Source: Streptomyces sp. WZ.A104 (GTDB lineage: Bacteria > Actinomycetota > Actinomycetes > Streptomycetales > Streptomycetaceae). Taken from it: a DNA stretch of 64,000 nt. Positions 51,801 through 58,480 of this stretch are shown piece after piece. A model generated the notes under the pieces. It was not told where the DNA came from, made no database searches, and was given only the letters and a program-made list of their open reading frames with translations. A program made the position numbers and the translations under genes. Numbering within the stretch: the stretch's first letter is position 1; the number at the start of each line of letters is the position of its first letter. The stretch lies in NCBI RefSeq assembly GCF_002382885.1, contig NZ_NWVL01000036.1:1-64000 (forward strand). The letters run 5' to 3'.

Positions 51801-52002
51801 GGGAGAGGCCCTGGAGTACCTGCCGCACCGTGGTGCCGATGTGGCGGGAAAGCACATGGGGCGCCGATTCTTGGCCGACTGAGGCATCGATGGAGCGCCA
51901 GCCCGTTGCGTCGAGCTGCTTCATCCGTTCCGCGAGTCGATGCGTGATGAGCGACTCGTAGAGCCCAGCAACTGGTGCGTTGTCCGAAATGCCGTTGGGC
52001 AT
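48865..52002 (-). CDS. PLD-nuclease / DEAD-box helicase / DUF3427 protein
   Basis: This encodes 1045 residues from ATG 52002 (MPNGISDNAPVAG), with AGGGGGA 8 nt upstream; another ATG at 52020 is in frame. Domains in order are a phospholipase D-like nuclease half-site (His219 and Lys221 in RLHAKAWLFR, GSSN at 237-240), an SF2 helicase core (Walker A AATGTGKT at 348-354, DEFH box at 442-445, LGLTATPERMDG, and motif VI QQLGRGLRR), a helical region, and a C-terminal DUF3427 domain. It should cut or remodel DNA. Relatives occur as single-gene defence or repair factors. Its lower G+C than the genome suggests acquisition. Confidence 0.88.
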   Translation of the reverse strand: MPNGISDNAPVAGLYESLITHRLAERMKQLDATGWRSIDASVGQESAPHVLSRHIGTTVRQVLQGLSPAEQVIAANHILESLNTIEGATEWVDLITDGPRQLLAVAEQEAPGVYAIRPATPLSETALITNSPEDPSLGFELRAELATADRVDLLCAFVKWHGLRVLEKSLSSARDRGVPIRVLTTTYIGATERRALDRLVRDFGAEVKVNYELRSTRLHAKAWLFRRASGFDTAYVGSSNLSKAALLDGLEWNVRLSSVATPSVIRKFEATFDAYWSEPSFEPYDPDKDAQRLDDALSRAGGSGRPGATSITLSGLEVRPYPHQRDMLERLEVERTVHDRHRNLLVAATGTGKTVMAALDYKRLRQTLGRDLRLLFVAHRKEILEQSLRVYQNVLIDANFGELLFSGEIPNRWNHVFASVQSLATQALDRIAPDHFDVIVIDEFHHGTSPTYRKVMDHFQPQELLGLTATPERMDGLNIQDEFFDGRIAAEMRLWEALENELLSPFHYFGVTDNTDMSAVTWKRGAYDSTALSNLFTGNDARARLVVQAVKDKVADPDSMRALGFCVSVAHAHFMADFFRRAGLKAVALSGETPPLDRKTALDDLRSGALQVIFSVDLFNEGLDIPDVDTLLLLRPTSSATVFLQQLGRGLRRTEDKAVLTVLDFIGQHRKEFRFEEQFRALTNLTRNRLLKNIEQDFPQLPSGCQIILETKAKELIIDNIRTQIAVNVTQLARELASYATPRLADFLKESGRELKELYRGNGNSWTGLLRRAKLLDAVGPDGELPLLKRVSAFLHVDDPLRATVYSKLLADDAPAYDELSEQERGYARMLFFSLWPLGGGFPSYQAGLDSLHHQHAFRDELRQVLAHVLQHADHVPAPLLGTHAAIPLTVHASYSREEILPALGQAAVDGFKPGHFREGVKWCENIQTDALLVTLEKDEKDFSPETRYKDYALNDSLFHWESQNQTSESSTTGIRYQTHKEKGTHVLLFVRRYKKTDIGGPQPWMLLGPAEYVKHTGSNPMAIEWKLSHQIPADVLTYSAIAAS

Positions 52003-52096
52003 GCCTAGAGTCCCCCTCATTTGGCTGCGTACTACATGTGCAGTTGTACCAAGGAGGACCGACAGCCGGAGCGATGGTTGCCAAGAACGAGCAGGA

Positions 52097-52124
52097 GCCG
52101 ACATCGCACATCGCGGTTGTCGGC
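52097..52124. other. hairpin between the helicase and SEC-C genes
   Basis: GCCGACA/TGTCGGC (52097-52103 and 52118-52124) with inner CGC/GCG pairing lies 26 bp after the SEC-C stop on the minus strand, so it may terminate that gene. Confidence 0.55.
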
Positions 52125-52149
52125 CCCTGCCAAGGACATGTAGTCAGCG

Positions 52150-53157
52150 TTACCCGACCCCGTGGCAAGCCACGTACGTTTCCCCCGACCCGCACCAGCA
52201 GGCCGCAGTGCGGGACGGGGGCCAGGGGGTGGCGCGGCCTCGGGCGGCGAGGGTAGTGGCGTACTGGGGGAGGAGGCCCGGGTCGGCCGGGGACGTTGCT
52301 TCGGAGGCGGCGAACGCTTCGTAGGAGGGGACCGTGCCCGTGACGATGCCCAGGTTCGGGGTGCCCGTCGTGTGGAGGTCGCGCAGGGATGCCTCCAAGC
52401 GGGACAGGTGGGTCTCGCGGTCCACGTACTCCTCGGTCAACTCGGGGTAGGCGGCCAGTAGTTCCTGGAGTTCCTGCTCGGGCCAGTGCAGTACCGCCAC
52501 CGGGAACGGGCGGGAGAGCGCCGTGCGGTAGGTGCCCAGCTCCGCGCGGAGGCGGGCGATCTCGGCCCTCAGCTCGACCGGGTCCGAGGAGCCCAGCGAC
52601 CACAGGCGTTTGGGGTCGTGGAGTTCGTCCAAGGGGACCGGGGCGGTGTGCAGATCGCCCGCCAGCTCGTCCCAGGCGTCATGGTCCAGCCCCATCAGCC
52701 GGCGTACCCGGTGGCGGCCGGTCAGCAGCGACTGCGTCGCGTACGGGACTTCCTCGCCGGGAGCCAGCAGCAGGGTCAGCGCGGTCGAGAAGAAATCGTG
52801 TGCCGACTCCAGCTCGTCGTGGGCCTCCAGGGTCTCGGCGGCCACCTGCCACGGCGCCGCGTTCAGCGGGCCCGCGGTGCGGAGGCCGTCGATGATCGCG
52901 CGAGCCTCGGCCTCGTGGCCGTACTCCCAGAGGTTGGCGGCCTTCAGGGCCTTGATCAGGTGAGGCTTGTCGACGGTGGACTCGGGGGCGGCGAGGAGGT
53001 CGTCGTAGAGCGTGCTCGCGCGGGCGCGGTCACCCGCGAGTTCCAGATGGGCCGCGGCCTGGAGGATCAGCGGTTCGTGGTCCTCGGGGTACTGCGCCGC
53101 GGTGCGGAGCAGACGCTCGGCTTCGGTGATGTGGTCGGCAGGCGTGTCGGGGCGCAT
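52150..53157 (-). CDS. TPR-like protein with C-terminal SEC-C zinc motif
   Basis: This encodes 335 residues from ATG 53157. The N-terminal half is alpha-helical with TPR-like units (HITEAERLLRTAAQYPEDHEPLILQAAAHLE; ARASTLYDDLLAAPE). The last residues hold a SEC-C motif, CWCGSGETYVACHG, with Cys320, Cys322, Cys331 and His332 as zinc ligands, as in the SecA C-terminus. SEC-C proteins are varied and this one has no assigned role. High GC3 places it back in the core chromosome. Confidence 0.85.
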   Translation of the reverse strand: MRPDTPADHITEAERLLRTAAQYPEDHEPLILQAAAHLELAGDRARASTLYDDLLAAPESTVDKPHLIKALKAANLWEYGHEAEARAIIDGLRTAGPLNAAPWQVAAETLEAHDELESAHDFFSTALTLLLAPGEEVPYATQSLLTGRHRVRRLMGLDHDAWDELAGDLHTAPVPLDELHDPKRLWSLGSSDPVELRAEIARLRAELGTYRTALSRPFPVAVLHWPEQELQELLAAYPELTEEYVDRETHLSRLEASLRDLHTTGTPNLGIVTGTVPSYEAFAASEATSPADPGLLPQYATTLAARGRATPWPPSRTAACWCGSGETYVACHGVG

Positions 53158-53460
53158 GGATCACACGGTACTGCCGGAGAGCCGTGGCAGGGAGAAGAGG
53201 GCGAAGGAGGAGGAGTGAGGAGAAGCGGGAGGAGGCTGGAGAGTTGTGGGGTTTGGCCCTATCGTTCGCGCCCCCGGAGGCGGAGGGAGAGGGAGAGGCT
53301 ACGTCCGGCTCCGCAAGGCCGGAGAGCCTCACAAAGCGGAACAGTCCCTGCAAGCGTGGCGAAGCCCGCAGGGTTGGGGAAGCTCCACCGGGTCGGAGAA
53401 GCCCGACCAGGTCGGAGAAGCCTCGCCAGGGTGGCGCAGCCCCGCGAAGACTGAAGAAGG
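53158..53460. other. repeat-containing intergenic region before the sortase gene
   Basis: This 303-bp divergent gap is purine-rich on the plus strand (GAGGAGGAGTGAGGAGAAG) at its left side and contains a 19-bp tandem repeat at its right side. I see no convincing gene; overlapping frames here read as low-complexity Arg/Gly/Pro. Confidence 0.5.
53354..53449 (+). repeat. five imperfect 19-bp tandem units before the sortase gene
   Basis: Units start at 53354, 53373, 53392, 53411 and 53430; the third and fourth share GTCGGAGAAGCC. Unit 3 with its flanking base forms GGTCGG-AGAAGC-CCGACC, a perfect 6-bp hairpin. The array ends 11 bp before the sortase start. Confidence 0.85.
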
Positions 53461-54294
53461 GTGGCGGCGATGCCGGAGCGCGGGGCGGTTCCCGCGGTGC
53501 GAGGGCACGCGCGGTACGTACTCGCCCGCGGGCTCTGGGCGTCCGCCGAGCTCGTCGTGACCCTCGGGCTCGTCCTCCTGCTCCTCGTCGCTCATCAGCT
53601 GTGGTGGACCAACCGGGAAGCGCGCGCGGACGCCGGGCGGACCGTTCAGGAACTCCAGCGGGAGTGGGACGAATCTCCTGCCGTTGACGACCGTGACGAC
53701 CGTGACGGCCGTACGGGGATGGGGACCGATACGGGGGAGGAGAGTGTGGGGGGCCCTGGTCCTTCTTCCTCCGGTCGTGCGTCCGGTGCGCCCGCCGCGC
53801 CGGACGCCTCCGCCAGCCGTACCCGCCCCTCCACCCCCCGCTGGGACCAGGCCTACGCCGTACTGAGCATCCCCCGTATCGGCCTCACCGCCCCCGTAGC
53901 CGAGGGCACCAGCAAGGGCGGGGTGCTCGACCGGGGGTATGTCGGGCACTACGTCCGCACCGCACAGGCCGGGCAGGCCGGGAACTTCGCGCTCGCCGGG
54001 CACCGCAACACCCATGGTGAGCCCTTCCGGCGCATCGACGGGCTGAGGCGCGGCGACCGGATCACCGTCGAGACCCGGGACGCCGTCTACACGTACACCG
54101 TCGACAAGCGCCTCGCGCGGACCGCCCCCTCCGACAGCGGGGTCATCGCGCCCGTGCCGCGCAGCAACATCACGACCTCCGTCGGGTACAGCGAGCCCGG
54201 GTACTACCTGACGCTCACCACCTGCACCCCCGAGTTCAGCTCCCGCTACCGGCTCGTCGTCTGGGGGAAGCTCACCGCGATGAGCCCGCGATGA
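53461..54294 (+). CDS. class E sortase
   Basis: This encodes 277 residues from GTG 53461, with GAAGAAGG directly upstream. One membrane helix (about 29-48) is followed by an 80-residue low-complexity linker. The catalytic domain contains His181 in ALAGHRNTHG, Cys255 in LTLTTCTPEF and the Arg at 262 or 264 in SSRYRLVVWG. The TLTTC-(T/D)P and LAGHR signatures belong to class E sortases, which in Streptomyces anchor LAxTG proteins to peptidoglycan. A LARTG protein is encoded 5.6 kb away at 59871, a candidate substrate. Confidence 0.93.
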   Translation: MAAMPERGAVPAVRGHARYVLARGLWASAELVVTLGLVLLLLVAHQLWWTNREARADAGRTVQELQREWDESPAVDDRDDRDGRTGMGTDTGEESVGGPGPSSSGRASGAPAAPDASASRTRPSTPRWDQAYAVLSIPRIGLTAPVAEGTSKGGVLDRGYVGHYVRTAQAGQAGNFALAGHRNTHGEPFRRIDGLRRGDRITVETRDAVYTYTVDKRLARTAPSDSGVIAPVPRSNITTSVGYSEPGYYLTLTTCTPEFSSRYRLVVWGKLTAMSPR

Positions 54295-54417
54295 GCCCGC
54301 GGTGAACAACGCGCGCACGAGCAGTGCCGCTGGGCGAATCCGGTCATCGTGTACGAGGAAAGGTCGTGTATAACGAAAGATGAAGATGAACGGGACCACG
54401 GACAGGGGGTGAGCGCC

Positions 54418-54756
54418 ATGCGGGACGCCGACGTCCTGCGGCACGCGTTCGCCCGGTTGTTCCGGCCCGCCGGACTCCTCGTCCTCCTTCTCACCGAGGT
54501 CCTCCTCGCCGAAGGCGGCAGCCTCTCCGCCGCCGTCGCGCTCGCAGCCACCGCCGCGGCCGGATCCGCGCTCCTCGCCTGCTCCGTCATCAGCGCCCGC
54601 TGCGCGCCGCCGGTGCCCCGCACCCGGGTCCGTACGGCCATCAGGGACCGGGAGCAACGCACCGCGTTCCTTCCGCAACGAGACCCCGACGCCCGCGGCC
54701 GCACCCGGCCCCGAGCACCCGGGCATGCCCTCCTGACGGCCGCCGTCGCCGCGTAG
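54418..54756 (+). CDS. small membrane protein (DUF6412-like)
   Basis: This encodes 112 residues; ATG 54418 (MRDADVLRHAFARLF) has GGGGGTGAG upstream; GTG 54409 is an alternative. Two hydrophobic helices (about 17-30 and 36-58) are followed by a basic, Pro/Arg-rich tail. It sits just before the YidC-like gene, an arrangement I recall as common in Streptomyces, so it may act with that insertase. Function unknown. Confidence 0.65.
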   Translation: MRDADVLRHAFARLFRPAGLLVLLLTEVLLAEGGSLSAAVALAATAAAGSALLACSVISARCAPPVPRTRVRTAIRDREQRTAFLPQRDPDARGRTRPRAPGHALLTAAVAA

Positions 54757-54869
54757 GGCTCCCGCACTTCATCCCGTAGCGCCCCGCGCCCTTCCACGCC
54801 GGTCGTCATGCCGAGTACCGAGCACCACGTACTTCTCCCGGCACGACGAGACCCCCGGAGGGCTCACCC

Positions 54870-55640
54870 ATGTCCGCCTTCATGTCCGCCTTCGCGAGCC
54901 TGGTCGGCTCCCTCGCCGACCTGGTCCAGCCGCTGTTCCACAGCGCTTCCACCGCCGTCGCGATCATCTTGTTCACCGCCCTAGTACGGCTCGCCGTCCA
55001 CCCGCTCTCGCGGGCCGCCGCCCGAGGCCAGAAGGCGCGCAGCCGTCTCCAGCCGCAGATCGCCGAACTCCGCAGGAAGCACGGGAAGAACCCCGAGCGG
55101 ATGCAGAAGGCGATCATGGAACTGCACGCCGCCGAGAAGGTATCGCCGCTCTCCGGCTGCCTGCCGAGCCTGCTCCAGATGCCCGCGTTCTTCCTGCTCT
55201 ACCACCTGTTCTCCAGCGGCTCCATCGGCGGCGAGCCCAACGCGCTCCTCAGCCACGACCTGCTCGGCGCGCCGCTCGGCGGGCGCTGGCACGACGCCCT
55301 AGCGCACGGCGGGGTGTTCGGTGCGCAGGGGTGGGTCTACCTGGGGCTCTTCGCGCTCGTCGCGGCCGTCGCCACGTTCAGCTACGGACGGACCAAGCGG
55401 CAGCTGGCAGCCAACCCGATGACGCCCGCCACCGGCCCCGACGGGCAGCCGATGCCGGGCCTGGACACGATGACGAAGGTGATGCCGCTGCTGTCCTTCG
55501 CGACCTTGATCACCGTGGCCGTCGTCCCGCTCGCCGCCGCCCTGTACGTCGTCACCACGACCACCTGGACCGCCTTCGAGCGGGCCTGGCTGTACCGAGA
55601 CATGTCCGCGCCCGGCGGCGCCATGGCCACAGCGGCGTAA
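54870..55640 (+). CDS. YidC/Oxa1 family membrane protein insertase (short paralogue)
   Basis: This encodes 256 residues; ATG 54870 follows GGAGGG. The YidC core is present: an N-terminal LADLVQPLFHSASTAVAIILFTALVRLAVHPLS with the groove Arg, the coiled cytoplasmic loop LQPQIAELRRKHGKNPERMQKAIMEL, LPSLLQMPAFFLLYHLF and late helices. It is shorter than the main YidC, which in Streptomyces lies by rnpA, so this is an additional copy. It inserts membrane proteins. Confidence 0.92.
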   Translation: MSAFMSAFASLVGSLADLVQPLFHSASTAVAIILFTALVRLAVHPLSRAAARGQKARSRLQPQIAELRRKHGKNPERMQKAIMELHAAEKVSPLSGCLPSLLQMPAFFLLYHLFSSGSIGGEPNALLSHDLLGAPLGGRWHDALAHGGVFGAQGWVYLGLFALVAAVATFSYGRTKRQLAANPMTPATGPDGQPMPGLDTMTKVMPLLSFATLITVAVVPLAAALYVVTTTTWTAFERAWLYRDMSAPGGAMATAA

Positions 55641-55776
55641 ACCGGCCGGTCAGTGCTCCGGTCCAGTGTGTGAACGAGGTCTTGCGGAGTGATCGCAACT
55701 CTTGGAGGATCAGCCAAGCCCTTCGTCGGCCGCACCCCGCCGAAAGGCTTCACCTCGACCAAGAGGAGTTGGACCG

Positions 55777-56637
55777 TTGAAGCTGCTTCGAGTCGGTACG
55801 GCGGGCGCCGAGCGCCCCGCGCTTCTCGACCGCGACGGGACACTGCGTGATCTGTCGGGGATTGTCCCCGACATCGACGGCGAACTGCTCGCCGACGCCT
55901 CCGCGCTCGCCCGGGTACGGGCGGCCGCCGACGCGCCCGGTGTGCTGCCCGCCCTCGATCCGGCGGGGCTGCGCATCGGGCCGCCGCTGGGACGCATCGG
56001 CAAGATCGTGTGCATCGGGCTGAACTACCACGACCACGCCGCCGAGACGGGTGCGGCGATTCCGGCGGAACCGATCCTCTTCTTCAAGGCCCCCGACACC
56101 GTCGTCGGACCCGAGGACACGGTGCTCGTGCCGCGCGGCAGCCGTAAGACGGACTGGGAGGTCGAGCTGGCGGTCGTCATCGGGCGTACCGCCCGGTACC
56201 TGGGCTCCGCCGAGGAAGGGCTCGCGCACGTCGCCGGATACGCGACCGCGCACGACGTCTCGGAGCGCGAGTTCCAGATCGAGCGCGGCGGCACCTGGGA
56301 CAAGGGCAAGAACTGCGAGACGTTCAACCCGCTGGGCCCCTGGCTCGTCACCGCCGACGAGGTGCCCGACCCGCAGGCCCTGCCGCTGCGCCTCTGGGTC
56401 AACGGCGAGCTGAAGCAGGACGGCACCACCGCCGACCAGATCTTCCCGGTCGGCGAGGTCGTCCGCTACCTCAGCCACTTCATGGCGCTCTACCCGGGCG
56501 ACGTCATCAACACCGGTACGCCCGCCGGGGTCGCGATGGGGCAGCCCGAGCCGAAGCCGTACCTGAGGGCAGGCGATGTGGTGGAGCTGGAGGTCGAAGG
56601 GCTCGGCAGACAGCGGCAGGAGCTGAAGGGGGCGTAG
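55777..56637 (+). CDS. fumarylacetoacetate hydrolase family protein
   Basis: This encodes 286 residues from TTG 55777, supported by AAGAGGAG 8 nt upstream and by the typical opening MKLLRVG. FAH-fold features are KIVCIGLNYHDHAAETG, EPILFFKAPDTVVGPED, the metal ligands in DWEVELAVVIGR (Glu/Asp), HDVSEREFQIERGGTWDKGKNCETF and GDVINTGTPAGVAMG. Close relatives include ureidoglycolate lyase and 2-hydroxyhepta-2,4-diene-1,7-dioate isomerase-type enzymes; the exact substrate is open. Confidence 0.9.
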   Translation: MKLLRVGTAGAERPALLDRDGTLRDLSGIVPDIDGELLADASALARVRAAADAPGVLPALDPAGLRIGPPLGRIGKIVCIGLNYHDHAAETGAAIPAEPILFFKAPDTVVGPEDTVLVPRGSRKTDWEVELAVVIGRTARYLGSAEEGLAHVAGYATAHDVSEREFQIERGGTWDKGKNCETFNPLGPWLVTADEVPDPQALPLRLWVNGELKQDGTTADQIFPVGEVVRYLSHFMALYPGDVINTGTPAGVAMGQPEPKPYLRAGDVVELEVEGLGRQRQELKGA

Positions 56638-56754
56638 GCCCTGCGGAGCCCGGAGGGCGCTGTCACCTCGCCGGTGACGGCACCCCCGGTCCCGTACCGG
56701 CTGGTCCTGTAGCCGCCGTACCTGTATCCGCCGGTCCCGTACCCGCCCTCGTAC

Positions 56755-56817
56755 GTACGTCCTCTCACGTGCGTACGTCTCTCACGCGTAGGTCTCCCAC
56801 GTGTACGTCTCTCACGC
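56755..56817. repeat. 15-bp tandem repeat at the end of the UPF0303 gene
   Basis: Units GTACGTCTCTCACGC (56773-56787), GTAGGTCTCCCACGT (56788-56802) and GTACGTCTCTCACGC (56803-56817) follow a degenerate copy at 56755. The last unit contains the UPF0303 stop codon (minus strand). Confidence 0.85.
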
Positions 56818-57294
56818 CCCCGGCGTCGCCGTGAACTGCTCCAGCGCCTCGACCACCATCGCGTGGTCCTCCGCCTGCGGCAGCCCGGACACCGTGACCG
56901 CGCCGATCACCCCCGCGCCCTCCACCGCGATCGGGAACGAACCGCCGTGCGCGGCGTACGTGTCCGGGTCCAGGCGCGAGGACTCCTCGAACGTCGTTCC
57001 CTTCGCGCGGAACCGGGTGCCGACCAGGTACGAGCTCTCGCCGTACCGCTCGACCACCTTGCGCTTGCGGTCGATCCAGGCGTCGTTGTCCGCACTCGAA
57101 CCGGGCAGCGCCGCGTGGAACAGCTGCTGCGCGCCGCGCCGGATGTCGATCGCCACCGGGGCATGCCGTTCCCGGGCCAGCGCGACCAGCAGGCTGCCGA
57201 GCGCGAGCGCGTCGTCGCAGGAGAAGCGGGGGAGGGTGAGCCGGCGCTCCTGGGCGATCAGCTCGGCGATGGTGGGGGAGGAGGTGGTGCTCAT
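56812..57294 (-). CDS. UPF0303/GlcG-HbpS domain protein
   Basis: This encodes 160 residues from ATG 57294, overlapping the preceding oxidoreductase by 4 nt (ATGA). The domain (formerly DUF336) shows RFSCDDALALGSLLVALARERHAPVAIDIRRGAQQLFH, DNDAWIDRKRKVVERYG and GGSFPIAVEGAGVIGAVTVSGLPQAEDHAMVVEAL. Related proteins bind haem or cobalamin or act as small-molecule chaperones. It is co-translated with the Gfo/Idh/MocA enzyme and is probably part of the same sugar or cyclitol pathway. Confidence 0.88.
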   Translation of the reverse strand: MSTTSSPTIAELIAQERRLTLPRFSCDDALALGSLLVALARERHAPVAIDIRRGAQQLFHAALPGSSADNDAWIDRKRKVVERYGESSYLVGTRFRAKGTTFEESSRLDPDTYAAHGGSFPIAVEGAGVIGAVTVSGLPQAEDHAMVVEALEQFTATPGA

Positions 57295-58406
57295 GCGTGC
57301 TGCTCCTCTTCGTCGTGGTGCGGCAGAAGCGTGACCGAGGCGCCCTCGCGGGCCGAGCGGCGGGCCGCCTCCAGTACGTCCAGGGCGGCGGCCGCCTGGA
57401 GCGCGGTGACCGGGTTCCGGCCCGAGCCGCGTACGGCGGCGGCGACGGCAGCGTAGTACGCGGGGTAGTCGCCGGGGAGCGTACGGACCGGGGTGCCGCC
57501 GCCGGTCAGCGGGGACTCGCCGGAGCCGAGGCGGCCCCACAGCTCCGGCCCCTCCTCGCCCCACGGCTCACGGGCCGTCGGGCGCAGGCCCTCGCGCAGG
57601 GCGGCCTCCTGCGGGTCCAGGCCGTACTTCACATAGCCCGCCTTCGAGCCCAGCACCCGGAAGCGCGGGCCGAGCTGGGCCGTGGTGGCGCTGACGTACA
57701 GGTGCGAGCGGACCCCGTTGGCGTGGGTGATCGCGATGAACGTGTCGTCGTCCGCCGCCGCGCCCGGACGCCTCATGTCGGACTCCGCGTACACCTGGAC
57801 CGCCGGGCCGAACAGCACCAGGGCCTGGTCGACGACATGGCTGCCCAGGTCGAACAGCAGACCGCCGATCTCCTCCGGGTCGCCCGACTCGCGCCAGCCG
57901 CCCTTCAGCTGCGGCCGCCAGCGCTCGAAGCGGGACTCGAAGCGCTGCACCTCGCCCAGCTCGCCGTCGGCGATCAGCGCGGCGAGGGTACGGAAGTCGT
58001 TGTCCCAGCGGCGGTTCTGGAAGACCGAGAGCAGCAGCCCTCGCTCCTCGGCCAGCGCCGCGAGCTCGCGGGCCTCGGCGCCGGTTCCGGCGATCGGCTT
58101 GTCCACGACCACCGGCAACCCGGCCTTCAGCGCGGCCGTCGCCAGCGGGACGTGCGTCTTGTTCGGGGCGGCGATCACGACGAGGTCCAGCTCGCCGGCG
58201 CGCTCCCACAGCTCGTCCGGCGAGCCGGTGAACCGCACGTCCGGATACGCGGCGCGGGCCTCGGCCCGGCGCTCCTCGTTCGACGTGACGATCGTGTCGA
58301 GAACCAGGCCGCCGGTCGCGGCGATCAGCGGGGCGTGGAAGACGGACCCGGCCAGGCCGTAGCCGATGAGGGCCACGCGGAGAGGGGCGGGGGCGTTGAC
58401 AGTCAT
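57291..58406 (-). CDS. Gfo/Idh/MocA family NAD(P)-dependent oxidoreductase
   Basis: This encodes 371 residues from ATG 58406 (MTVNAPAPLRVALIGYG); GTG 58415 is also in frame. The Rossmann site is VALIGYGLAGSVFHAPLI, EKPIA-type catalytic Lys is in PVVVDKPIAGTGAEA, and the C-terminal domain has FESRFERWRPQLKGGWRESGDPEEIGGLLFDLGSHVVDQAL with the His of the catalytic motif. It oxidises a sugar or inositol derivative. The ROK regulator is divergent, with a GCAAC-GCT-GTTGC palindrome between them. Confidence 0.92.
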   Translation of the reverse strand: MTVNAPAPLRVALIGYGLAGSVFHAPLIAATGGLVLDTIVTSNEERRAEARAAYPDVRFTGSPDELWERAGELDLVVIAAPNKTHVPLATAALKAGLPVVVDKPIAGTGAEARELAALAEERGLLLSVFQNRRWDNDFRTLAALIADGELGEVQRFESRFERWRPQLKGGWRESGDPEEIGGLLFDLGSHVVDQALVLFGPAVQVYAESDMRRPGAAADDDTFIAITHANGVRSHLYVSATTAQLGPRFRVLGSKAGYVKYGLDPQEAALREGLRPTAREPWGEEGPELWGRLGSGESPLTGGGTPVRTLPGDYPAYYAAVAAAVRGSGRNPVTALQAAAALDVLEAARRSAREGASVTLLPHHDEEEQHA

Positions 58407-58419
58407 GACTTCCACTTAA

Positions 58420-58432
58420 GCAACGCTGTTGC
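58420..58432. promoter_or_regulatory. palindrome in the oxidoreductase-ROK divergent region
   Basis: GCAAC-GCT-GTTGC is a perfect 5-bp inverted repeat 14 bp upstream of the oxidoreductase start. It is a candidate operator for the adjacent ROK regulator. Confidence 0.6.
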
Positions 58433-58480
58433 CAAAGTGCAAGCGACCGGCACAATGGGACGGGTGAAGGGGAGTGGACC

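Noticed and set aside
53184..53687. Open frames of 100-170 codons before and across the sortase start
   Set aside because: Their products are Arg/Gly/Pro low-complexity made by the 19-bp repeats, with no ribosome binding site.
56490..56768. A minus-strand frame encoding a Gly-Tyr-rich peptide
   Set aside because: It overlaps the 3' end of the FAH gene and derives from degenerate GTACC repeats; no start signal supports it.
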